In this document: piece after piece, positions 1-7,900 of the stretch
How the letters are laid out: each line of letters opens with the position of its first letter
Numbering within the stretch: position 1 is the first letter of the stretch
NCBI RefSeq assembly: GCF_004349055.1
Contig: NZ_SMKX01000011.1
Coordinates: 32,828 to 96,827 of the forward strand
Source of the DNA: Kribbella antibiotica
GTDB taxonomy: Bacteria; Actinomycetota; Actinomycetes; Propionibacteriales; Kribbellaceae
Direction of reading: 5' to 3'
DNA length: 64,000 nt
Notes under the pieces: model-generated
Told to the model about the DNA's origin: nothing
What the model saw: only the letters and a program-made list of their open reading frames with translations
The model's database searches: none
Translations under genes and position numbers: made by a program

Positions 1-1
1 C

Positions 2-172
2 TCGATGCTGGTATTCAAGGTGGACTCCGTCGACGCGGGGACCGTCGTACTGGAGAAGCTCGGGGCGACCGTTCTCGCGGCTCCGCAGGATCGCCCGCAG
101 TGGGGTCCGAACCTTCGGACGGCGCATCTTCGCGCTCCGAACGGCACATTGCTCGAACTCCAGACATACTGA
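2..172 (+). CDS. VOC (glyoxalase/bleomycin-resistance) family protein, C-terminal fragment
   Basis: The open frame enters from the left edge and stops with TGA, so only the last 56 residues are visible. The end of the frame reads TAHLRAPNGTLLELQTY, which matches the terminal strand of vicinal-oxygen-chelate domains, where the last Glu (here in LELQ) is usually a metal ligand. VOC proteins are small cytoplasmic metalloenzymes or binding proteins (glyoxalase I, dioxygenases, antibiotic-binding proteins). The substrate cannot be told from this fragment. A small acidic gene follows 27 bp downstream on the same strand, so the two may be cotranscribed. Confidence 0.75.
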   Translation, partial: SMLVFKVDSVDAGTVVLEKLGATVLAAPQDRPQWGPNLRTAHLRAPNGTLLELQTY

Positions 173-199
173 AGCTCCATCGATGGACTGGAGAGCGCC

Positions 200-370
200 A
201 TGAGTTTCGACCGTCCTGGACTACCGAAACCCGGCCACGAACTCGATTCGGAGGTCGAGGCCGCGCTGGCCGCAGAGGATGTCGAGGTCGCCGACCACGA
301 GGTCGACACCCCGGAACACCCGGGCGAGGTCTCCGAAGGCCCGCAGCCGAGCCCGCCGCGCCGCCCTTAA
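200..370 (+). CDS. small acidic hypothetical protein (56 aa)
   Basis: A 56-codon frame starts at ATG (200) with a GGAGAG Shine-Dalgarno-like sequence just upstream. The product is hydrophilic and rich in Glu, Asp and Pro (MSFDRPGLPKPGHELDSEVE at the start, ending in a PSPPRRP tail). It has no membrane segment and no motif I recognise, and is probably disordered. Its TAA stop interlocks tail to tail with the TAA stop of the convergent GNAT gene: the four bases TTAA at 367-370 serve both. Function unknown. Moderate confidence that it is a gene, based on the ribosome site and the tidy fit between neighbours. Confidence 0.5.
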   Translation: MSFDRPGLPKPGHELDSEVEAALAAEDVEVADHEVDTPEHPGEVSEGPQPSPPRRP

Positions 371-822
371 GAACGTTCGAACTGGGTGATCTCGACGCCC
401 GGCGCGACCTCGAGACGCGACCGCACGCGGTAGCCGCGGGACGCGTAGAGGTTCATGGCCGGGGCATTGAGGCTGCCGGTCGAGACGCGGCTGACCGGCC
501 GCGGTTCCAGCTTGTCCAGGTGATCGAGCAGGGCCCGACCGTGCCCGCGACGGGCGTGGACCGGGTCGACGATGAGGCGGCTGATCTCGACCACGCCGGG
601 TTCGAGTTCGTAGGCAACCGCGCCGACGAGGGTTTGACCGTCGTACCGGCCGAGCCAATGTTCGGTGGACGCCATGAGCCCGGCCAGGTCCTCCTGCAAC
701 GGCGGGATGCCGTCGAAGCCGATCAGCTCGGCCTCGACGGCGTACGCGGCGTGCTGGATCGCCAGCAGCCGCTCGGCGAGCGCGCGGTCGGTCAGGTCGA
801 GTGCGGTGATCACCCGCGCCAC
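367..822 (-). CDS. GNAT family N-acetyltransferase
   Basis: A 151-residue protein of typical GNAT length. The acetyl-CoA binding signature is visible as VDPVHARRGHGRALLDHL (the R/Q-x-x-G-x-G/A loop of motif A), followed by a C-terminal NLYASRGY stretch that matches motif B (N-x-x-Ahx-x-x-GF/Y). GNAT enzymes transfer an acetyl group from acetyl-CoA to an amine on a small molecule, peptide or protein; the acceptor cannot be predicted here. It is cytoplasmic, with no signal or membrane segment. It lies six bases downstream of the siderophore-interacting protein gene on the same strand, so the two are probably one transcript. Confidence 0.85.
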   Translation of the reverse strand: MARVITALDLTDRALAERLLAIQHAAYAVEAELIGFDGIPPLQEDLAGLMASTEHWLGRYDGQTLVGAVAYELEPGVVEISRLIVDPVHARRGHGRALLDHLDKLEPRPVSRVSTGSLNAPAMNLYASRGYRVRSRLEVAPGVEITQFERS

Positions 823-828
823 GTTAGT

Positions 829-1542
829 TCAGGCAGCGCGCCAGTAGCCAAGGGCTTTGACGCGATGCCTGGGCACCGCAAGCTCCTTGACCACGTACGA
901 CGAGAGCGCGCGCGTGGCCTTGGTGTCGCAGGCGATCCACACATAGGCGCCGGCCGGGTCGCCAATGAATTCCGGCAGCTCCTTCTTGACCGCATCGACC
1001 AATTCCTGGCTCGACAGATTGCGCACCTCATGCCGCTCGGAGTCGGTCCGGAACGGCAGGTCGCGATCGACCTCATGCGTGGTCTCGAACCAGATCGTCG
1101 CGGGCACCTTCGGCGTCACCGCCAGCAGCGAGTTGATCGCAGGCAACGATGCCGGCGCACCGATCACCAGCAACCGCTCCGGCAGCGGATCCGGGATCTC
1201 GAAGCCGGTCCCCTGCACGGTCGCGTCGATCGTGTCACCAGGCTGAGCTTTGAGGGACCAGTCGCTCGCGCAGCCGTCATGCAGCGCGAACTCCATACTG
1301 AAGGTGCCCTTCTCGACATCGGGATCGACCAGTGTGTACGCGCGCTGATGCGGCTTACCGGCCTTGTCGAACCACAGCCGCACCCACATCGTCGGATGGA
1401 CGCCGATCGCCGCCAGCAACCCGCCGTCGGTGAAGTGCACCCGGCGATACCGCGCGGCGACCTGCTCCGCGCCCGTCACGGTGAAGGTGAAATCCTTCCC
1501 GCGGAAGAGCTTGAGTACCGCACCTTCCCACCCGTGCCCCAC
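829..1542 (-). CDS. siderophore-interacting protein (SIP/ViuB family FAD reductase), DesF-like
   Basis: A 237-residue protein with the full FAD/NAD(P)H layout of SIP/ViuB ferric-siderophore reductases. The N-terminal barrel contains RAYTLVDPD (the RxYT/S FAD-binding motif). The NAD-binding half has LLVIGAPASLPAINSLL, and the tail reads RHRVKALGYWRAA, close to the family's usual K-x-x-GYWR ending. Such proteins release iron in the cytoplasm by reducing the ferric siderophore. The start is GTG at 1542 with GGAGG six bases upstream. The 125-bp gap to the divergent acylase gene contains an iron box, so iron-dependent repression of both genes is likely. In desferrioxamine loci a SIP protein (DesF) and a penicillin-acylase homologue (DesG) also occur together; the DesF comparison rests on that context and is not an alignment. 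Confidence 0.88.
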   Translation of the reverse strand: MGHGWEGAVLKLFRGKDFTFTVTGAEQVAARYRRVHFTDGGLLAAIGVHPTMWVRLWFDKAGKPHQRAYTLVDPDVEKGTFSMEFALHDGCASDWSLKAQPGDTIDATVQGTGFEIPDPLPERLLVIGAPASLPAINSLLAVTPKVPATIWFETTHEVDRDLPFRTDSERHEVRNLSSQELVDAVKKELPEFIGDPAGAYVWIACDTKATRALSSYVVKELAVPRHRVKALGYWRAA

Positions 1543-1631
1543 GCCGTACCTCCGTCAGAATTGCCGTTGCGGCCGGTCTCGTTCAGTCCATAGGTTGGGC
1601 ATGAGCGAGCCAGATTTTCTAAGTTAACTGC

Positions 1632-1650
1632 ATAACTAAGGCTACCCTAA
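1632..1650. promoter_or_regulatory. candidate IdeR/DtxR iron box
   Basis: The 19 bases read ATAACTAAGGCTACCCTAA. The reverse strand (TTAGGGTAGCCTTAGTTAT) matches 13 of 19 positions of the DtxR/IdeR/DmdR1 consensus, including the strong TTAGG half. It sits in the divergent gap between the siderophore-interacting protein and the acylase, 17 bases before the acylase GTG start. It is AT-rich against its surroundings. Binding by an iron repressor is inferred from sequence and gene content. Confidence 0.6.
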
Positions 1651-1667
1651 TTGAAGCGAGGCACGGC

Positions 1668-3701
1668 GTGAATCCTCAGGTGACCCGCGACGCATATGGC
1701 GTTCCCCACCTGCAGGCCGGTGACCCACTCGCCCTCGTTCACCTCCAAGGCGAAACCACCGCCCGCGACCGGGCCTGGCAGCTCGAGCTCGCCCGGCACC
1801 GCTTCAACGGAACAACCGCCTCGTTCCTCGGCCCGGAAGCGCTCCCCTGGGACACCTTCGCCCGCCAGGCCCGGCTCGCCGACACCGCTCGCCAGTGCTT
1901 CGACGCCCTCGACGACGAGACCCGTGCCTGGGTGACGTCGTACGTCGATGGTGTGAACTCAGCCCTGCCATCGGCCGAGGCCCCCGAATTCGCAGCGACC
2001 GGCCTGACCCCCGGCAAGTGGGAGCCGTGGACACCGCTGGGGATCTGGCTCGCCGTCCACATCTTGTTCGCCGGATTCCCGAGCAAGCTGTGGCGCACCC
2101 ATGTCGCGCAGCGGCTCGGCGAGGAGTACCTGCAGCTGTTCACTTCCGAGGGACCACACACATCCGGCAGCAACGGCTGGCTGATCCCCGGCTCCGCCAC
2201 GGCAACCGGCCAGGCGATCATCGCCGGCGACCCACATCGCTACATCGAGCACCCCGGCGTCTACCAGCAGATCCGGCTCGCCTGCCCGTCGTACGACGTA
2301 CTGGGGCTGGCCGTGCCGGGCATCCCCGGCATCGCCCATTTCGGCCATGCGGGGAAGGTGGCGTGGGCAATCACCAACGCCACCGCCGACTACCAGGACC
2401 TGTACGCCGAACAACTCCGGCGGACCGGATCGTCGATCGAAGCGCTCGGCCCGTCCGGGTGGGCGCCGGCGTCGTTCCACACTGAGGTCATCGAGGTCGC
2501 GGGAGCGGATCCGGTCACGATCGAGGTGATCGAGACCGACCGCGGCCCGATCATCGTGGATCACGCCGGTCAGACACTCAGCCTGCGTTATCCGCCGCGA
2601 GTCCTTCGCCGATTGGGGTTCGAGGCGATGCCGCGGTTGCTCCAGGCAACCAGTACCGCAGATATCGACGACATCCTGGAAGACTGGGTCGAGCCGGTCA
2701 ACGTCGTCTTCGCCGCCGATATCAACGGCGGCCTCCTCCACCGCGTCGCGGGCGTGGTTCCGGAACGTCATCAGGCCAACGGACTTCGCGTCGTACCGGC
2801 CTGGGAGTCAGCCTTCGACTGGACCGGCTGGAAGCCAATGCCCAAGGCAACCGTCAACGGCCCGGAGGCAATGGCCAACGCCCGCGGAATCGCCACCCCG
2901 CTCGGCGTCGAGTTCGCCGCTCCCCACCGAGTGAACCGCATCCGCGAACTCCTGCACGAGCGCTCCGACTGGTCGATCGACGACATGCGAACCATCCACA
3001 CCGACACCTACCTCGGCTCGGCCCACCGCATCATCGACCGACTCCCCGAACTCACAGATCTGTCCGCGGAAGCCGTTGCCCTGCGCACCGAACTCGTCGA
3101 CTGGGACCGCCGCATGGACGCGACGAGCACCACGGCGTCGACGTACGCGGCCGTCCGTAAGGCCGTCATCGCGCGGCTCACCGAACGCTTCAGCATCCTC
3201 GAAAACCCCGAGTGCCCCGACATCTTCGCGCCGTACCTGGACACTCTCACCCACGTCTCCTACGCACTCGAAAACCTCCTCGAATCCGCCGACCTGGACG
3301 TCATCCCACTCATCCAGGGTGCCCTCGAAGACGTCGCCGCGGCCAAGCCCCGCCAACCCTGGGGCGAGACCCACCAGCTAACGCCGCTACACCCGCTGCG
3401 CACACCGCTCTTCACTCCCACCGAAGAACCGATCGACCTGGCCCTCTCCGGCGACCACCACTGCGTCTGGTCCACCTCACCCATGCCCGGCCTGGCCGAC
3501 CTCTGCATCCGCGCCTCCGCCGCCCGCTTCGCCTGGGACCTCGCCGACCGCTCCGCCAGCACCTGGGTAGTCCCGTTAGGTGCCTCCGGCATCCAAGGCA
3601 ACGCCCATCACCACGACCAACTTCCGCTGTGGCTCCGCGGCGACCTCATTCCGGCTGATGCCACCAAGCAACCGCCGGCCGCGAACTCTGCATCCGATTG
3701 A
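1668..3701 (+). CDS. penicillin acylase family Ntn hydrolase (DesG-like)
   Basis: A 677-residue protein of the penicillin amidase (S45) family, which hydrolyses side-chain amides. The maturation site is seen at TSGSNGWLIPG: Ser168 follows Gly167 and would become the N-terminal nucleophile of the beta chain after self-cleavage. The family's beta-chain features follow (GHAGKVAWAITNATADYQDLY; a VNVVFAADINGG stretch). Unlike periplasmic penicillin G acylase it has no signal peptide: GTG 1668, preceded by GCGAGG, gives MNPQVTRDAYGVPHLQAGD directly. It is therefore probably cytoplasmic. With an iron box upstream and a siderophore-interacting protein divergent to it, a role in siderophore side-chain chemistry, as proposed for DesG, is more likely than antibiotic resistance, but this is inference. 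Its end overlaps the convergent DUF4328 gene by 56 bases. Confidence 0.85.
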   Translation: MNPQVTRDAYGVPHLQAGDPLALVHLQGETTARDRAWQLELARHRFNGTTASFLGPEALPWDTFARQARLADTARQCFDALDDETRAWVTSYVDGVNSALPSAEAPEFAATGLTPGKWEPWTPLGIWLAVHILFAGFPSKLWRTHVAQRLGEEYLQLFTSEGPHTSGSNGWLIPGSATATGQAIIAGDPHRYIEHPGVYQQIRLACPSYDVLGLAVPGIPGIAHFGHAGKVAWAITNATADYQDLYAEQLRRTGSSIEALGPSGWAPASFHTEVIEVAGADPVTIEVIETDRGPIIVDHAGQTLSLRYPPRVLRRLGFEAMPRLLQATSTADIDDILEDWVEPVNVVFAADINGGLLHRVAGVVPERHQANGLRVVPAWESAFDWTGWKPMPKATVNGPEAMANARGIATPLGVEFAAPHRVNRIRELLHERSDWSIDDMRTIHTDTYLGSAHRIIDRLPELTDLSAEAVALRTELVDWDRRMDATSTTASTYAAVRKAVIARLTERFSILENPECPDIFAPYLDTLTHVSYALENLLESADLDVIPLIQGALEDVAAAKPRQPWGETHQLTPLHPLRTPLFTPTEEPIDLALSGDHHCVWSTSPMPGLADLCIRASAARFAWDLADRSASTWVVPLGASGIQGNAHHHDQLPLWLRGDLIPADATKQPPAANSASD

Positions 3702-4344
3702 TCGACCGAATCACCTGCACCGCCAAGACAGCTGCGACAACTCCGCTCAACGCGCTGAGAGTCGACCAGACCGCCACGCCCCCAGGAGTCCCGAAGGTCG
3801 GCGCCCCGTAGCTCGGCCTGCTGCTGATCTGCCCCTCCGTGTACAACGCCATGTAGTTGCACACCGAAGACCCGATCCAGAACAGCCACCAGACCGAGAC
3901 GATCGAGTACCGGCTGCTGTCGATCCACGAGTTGCGGACCGCGGTCCGTGGGTCGCTCGCGGTCGCAACGTTCTGCACCACCCGCCCCGGCACCCAGAAC
4001 GCCAGCACCGGCACGAACCAACCGAGCCCCGACCACAACCGCGAGTACTTGTGCTTCGCGTCGCACAAGAACTCCGAGTTCTCCCGCGCGCGCACCAGCC
4101 ACACGATGAACAACACCGCGGCCAGCACCGTCGCCACCGGATAAGCCGCCACCAAACCCACCGACACCCACTCCAGCGTGCTCAACTGCTCCACCGGATC
4201 AGGATCCGCCCGCCGCCAGTCGATGACCGCGTTCCCGAGGTCCGCCACCGCCGACGCACCGATCGCCCACGAAGCTGCCAGCCCAATACCGCGGATGTTC
4301 CGCAACCGCGGCGCCTTCATCCGACCTCGCGTTGCCTGCTGCAT
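3646..4344 (-). CDS. DUF4328 multi-pass membrane protein
   Basis: A 232-residue protein with about five hydrophobic stretches (for example LVAAYPVATVLAAVLFIVWL and ISSVWWLFWIGS-like segments). It carries the DUF4328 signature around FVPVLAFWVPGRVVQ, where aromatic and Pro residues precede a VPxRVV turn. Function of this family is unknown; it is common in actinomycetes. It is monocistronic or the last gene of its unit, and overlaps the end of the convergent acylase gene by 56 bases. The start at 4344 is ATG (MQQATRGRMKAP); ATG at 4320 is a possible alternative. Confidence 0.8.
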   Translation of the reverse strand: MQQATRGRMKAPRLRNIRGIGLAASWAIGASAVADLGNAVIDWRRADPDPVEQLSTLEWVSVGLVAAYPVATVLAAVLFIVWLVRARENSEFLCDAKHKYSRLWSGLGWFVPVLAFWVPGRVVQNVATASDPRTAVRNSWIDSSRYSIVSVWWLFWIGSSVCNYMALYTEGQISSRPSYGAPTFGTPGGVAVWSTLSALSGVVAAVLAVQVIRSINRMQSSRPAVAWWHQPE

Positions 4345-4415
4345 GACAGTCCCCTTTCACCTACGAGAACTGTCCCAACTCCCCAACCCCAGTTGGGGAA
4401 ACCGGCAGCAACCTG

Positions 4416-4925
4416 TCAGGGGCGATAGGTGGCAAGCACTACTTCCAACCGCAACCGCCGGAACCGTCCCGGTTGCTGGTCGCGAACCTGCCGGCCCTCC
4501 TCGGTCCAGAACGCCAAATCCGGTACGTCGTCCTCGCCGACGGGCACGAACTTCAGGACCTCGTCGACCGCTGCGGCCGCGAGCTTCAGGCGTTCCGTGC
4601 GGGCAGCCTGATCGTCAACAGGAACGCGGGAAGCGAGCTCATCGGCCAGCCCCAGCCATTGGCCGGCGTCGAGCAGCTCGGACGGTTCGGGTCCGCCGAA
4701 GGCGCCGAGGCGGGTCTCGCGCTCGGGCAACTCGAAGAAGTACTCACGGTCCTGCCGGCAGCCCGCACACGTGGTGTCGTAGGCGATGAGCAGTTCACCG
4801 TCCGCGGACTGGGTCAGGCCGTGCTCCCAGTTCTCGGTGGTCGTCGAGCAGCCGGCGCACGGCTGTCTGTTCAGCCACAGGATCGCCTCGTCGTGGGTCC
4901 GGGCTACCGGCAACTGCGCGGTCAT
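4416..4925 (-). CDS. small two-CxxC protein coupled to the giant toxin; candidate immunity protein
   Basis: A 169-residue soluble acidic protein that I do not recognise by family. Two Cys pairs, PCAGCS near residue 23 and TCAGC near residue 53, could form a zinc knuckle. The rest alternates acidic and hydrophobic residues (DDVPDLAFWTEEGRQVRDQ), as in many small immunity-type folds. Its ATG overlaps the TGA of the giant gene in an ATGA, so the two are translated together. In polymorphic toxin systems the gene immediately 3' of the toxin is usually the immunity gene. That position, not any sequence match, is the basis of the call. A specific chaperone for the giant protein is the main alternative. 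Confidence 0.7.
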   Translation of the reverse strand: MTAQLPVARTHDEAILWLNRQPCAGCSTTTENWEHGLTQSADGELLIAYDTTCAGCRQDREYFFELPERETRLGAFGGPEPSELLDAGQWLGLADELASRVPVDDQAARTERLKLAAAAVDEVLKFVPVGEDDVPDLAFWTEEGRQVRDQQPGRFRRLRLEVVLATYRP

Positions 4926-7900
4926 GGGTTCACTCCGATCTCGTGGTGGTGGCCGGTCAAGTAGACCTCGCCGAGGATCGCTGGGAGATTGATCGGCGCG
5001 CCGGGACGGTCCGGCCGGGTCGGGTCGAACCCGAGCACCCGGACCGGGACCAGGGCGATCTCGTACCGGACCTCGACCCGGACCGTGACCAGGTCACCGT
5101 TCTCCAGCCGATGCCGTTCGCGACGGATACCGCGGGTGTCCGTGACCTGGTCCGATCGCTGGTCGCCACCGGTGAAGCCGCCCTTGAAGCCGGTCTCCCC
5201 GACGACATGGGAGGCGCCGGTCGGAGGCGACAGCAGCCGGCCGACGGAGGTCGACGTACTGACTGTCCGGGCGGCTCGGTCGACGATGCCGAGCTCGCCG
5301 TCCGGACTGATCTCGCTGACTTCTTGGACCTGCACCGGGACCGCGCGGATCACCACGTCGACGGCCACCGAGGCCTGACTCGGGACCGACAGCCGCAGGA
5401 ATCGGACTCCCTCCGCTCCGGTCATCCGGGTGAAGGCGGCGTTCAGCACGGTCGGCGCGAGTTGGGCCTCGATCTCCGCGCGGTGCAGCTCGACCCCGGA
5501 TCGACCGAAGCGACCGGCGGCCGTCAGCCCGTCGATCACCGACGCGGTCAACTGCTCACTGTCGTGCGCTCCGACGGTCTCGACCCAGACCGTCTCCGGC
5601 ACGCTCCCAGGCTGGGCAGGAACAACCGGACCGAGCTTGGTTTTCGCGAGTCCCGTCGGCAGATGCTGGACCAGCGTCCCGTGCAACTCGATCTCGTCAC
5701 TGACGATCAGCCCCGGCCGCTCCTCGGTCGGCTGCAGGCGGCTGCGCAGCCGGCCGTTGGTCGGCGCGGGCGACGGGTCATGAGTGACCTCGATCTTCAG
5801 CTTGATTCGCCGGCCGATCCGAGTCAGGCCCGAGAACTCCGAGACCCGTTCCATCCTGCTGTGCGTCTCGGCGAACGCGCGGCTGCTGCCTTGCTCCCGG
5901 TCCGTCGCCGTCGAACCGTCCATCCCGCTCTCCGCCGTACCGGTCGCTCCACCGGACAGCGTCCGGCCGTGGGTGGTCGTCGAAGCGCGGTCGTCGAACA
6001 GGAAGCGCTGGTTCGAGCTGAGCAGGCCGGGATTGGTACCCAGCTCCGTGGCCTCGTCGGACAGTACGGCGGTCACCCGGACCGTGACGTGGCTTCCTGC
6101 GTGCTGCCCGTGCTCGATCGCGTACGTGCGGACGAATCCACGACCGCCGAGCATGTCGTCGATGCGGCCCCACCACCGTTTGCCGGCCAGGTCGGCGAAC
6201 ATCGCCGGCGCCAGCACTCCATCACTGTCGACCCGCACCCCGACCCGCCGGGCCACCTCGCGGACGGCGTCCAGGACCGGGCTTGCCGACGTGTCGTCGA
6301 GCGCGTCCGTGAAGGCGACCGACTCGATCACGCTGCCGCCGAACCCGTAGCGGTACTGCGGAGGCACCGGCACGGTCGCGGTCGACGGCCGCAATGCTTT
6401 CGGCAATACGGCGGCCAACCGATCGCCGAACTGGCCGAGATCGGGGTCGGTCGCAGTCAGCGCGGCGATGATCCGCGCCTCGCCGTGATGCACGGCCAGG
6501 GCGGGCGGCGTAGTGGACTTGGACAGGCCAATGCGATAGGCGCGGACCAGGCCGGCCGCAGTGCGGGCGTCGAGCGGCAGGCTGCCGTTCAGGTAGCGCT
6601 CAACGGCATCCGCCACCTGCTCGAGCGGAAGTTTGAGTTTGCCGTTGATGTAGAAGCGCAGCGCCTCGGTCTCACCGATCTGGAAGTGCAACTGTCCGTT
6701 GCCTGCGTCGTACACATTGCGAGCCGCCGCGGTGTCGACGTTCAGTGTCACCGTAGTGTCCGCCACGAAGACGTAGTGCCGACCGGTGTCGATTGCCGAT
6801 CGCTCGATCCCGGTGATCAACTGCTGAGTCCGGCCGGCGGAGTACGACCGGCTGCCGCCGCCGTTCACCCCGCCACCGTTGGGACCAGTGGTGTCCTGCG
6901 GATTGCCGTCGACCGCGACCGAGTCGGACACCGAGCCGTTGCTCGCCGCCGACCAGGCGACCGACGCGCCCTGGTTGCCGAGACCCAGGTTGATGTCGGC
7001 ACCGACGCCGTCGGTGACCGAGACCAGCCGCACGTTGCCGACGATCCCGCGCAGGCCGAGCTGATGGCGACCGGCGATCGACCCGGGCGCGGTGATTGCC
7101 CCGCTGCGGTACGTCGTACCGGTCCACTCCGGGTGGGCGATCAGGTTGCGCGGATCCAGGAAGTTCTGGACCAGTTCACGGGTCAGCGGATCGTTCAGCA
7201 GCTCCGCGGGCAGATGTGACAGCAGATCCGGATTCTGGACGGCGAGGACCAGGATCCGCTGCAGGACAGCCGGCGTGAGCTGGGCGGTGACCGCCTCTTC
7301 CATCATCGTGGCCAGGGGCAACAGATCGGAGTCGATCAGCACCCGCGCGGTCCCCTGGGCGTCGTGAATCACCAGCTCGCTGTCCTGCTGCACTTCGCTG
7401 ACCACCAACCGGTGCCCGAGCTCGAACACGGCCAGCGGTGCCCCGCTCTCCAACAAGGTGACCTGGTTGACCGTGCCACCGGTGAGCGAACTCATCCCGC
7501 GACCGAACGCGTTCCGGCCGAGCGAGACCCCGAGCGATCCGCCCTGGCCGTCAACCTTTTCCGAGTCTTTCAGCCCGAACGGCTTGACCCCCACCGGCAT
7601 CCCCTTGGACCGGCTCGTCGTCCGCCCGGCCGACTCCGAACCGATGTTCAAGGCAACCATCGCTTCGTCCGAGGTCGTGCCGACGAACCGCACGGCGGCC
7701 GGGTCCTGGACGAGCTGGATCCGCAGCGTCGTGGTCTCGGTCGGCGCGGCGGTGCGAGTACGGACGAGTTCGACGAGCAGGCCGTCCCGGACCGCGCCGT
7801 CGTACCCGGCCTCCAGCCGGTTCGGCGCCAGCTGGGCGGTCAGTTCCTCCAGGTTCGCCAGCTGTGCTTGCCGTTCGAGGGGGTCGGTGGTCAGCAGCTC

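Noticed and set aside
100..1593. 497-codon plus-strand frame across the first genes
   Set aside because: It runs antisense through the GNAT and SIP genes, both of which have clear family motifs on the minus strand.
4922..5400. C-terminal toxin domain such as an NAD glycohydrolase (CpnT-like)
   Set aside because: The last 150 residues are beta-rich without the motifs of NADases, ADP-ribosyltransferases or deaminases; the nuclease-like motifs are internal.
4943..7219. 758-codon plus-strand frame
   Set aside because: Also antisense to the giant gene, with low-complexity Arg/Asp/Pro-rich product and no start signal.
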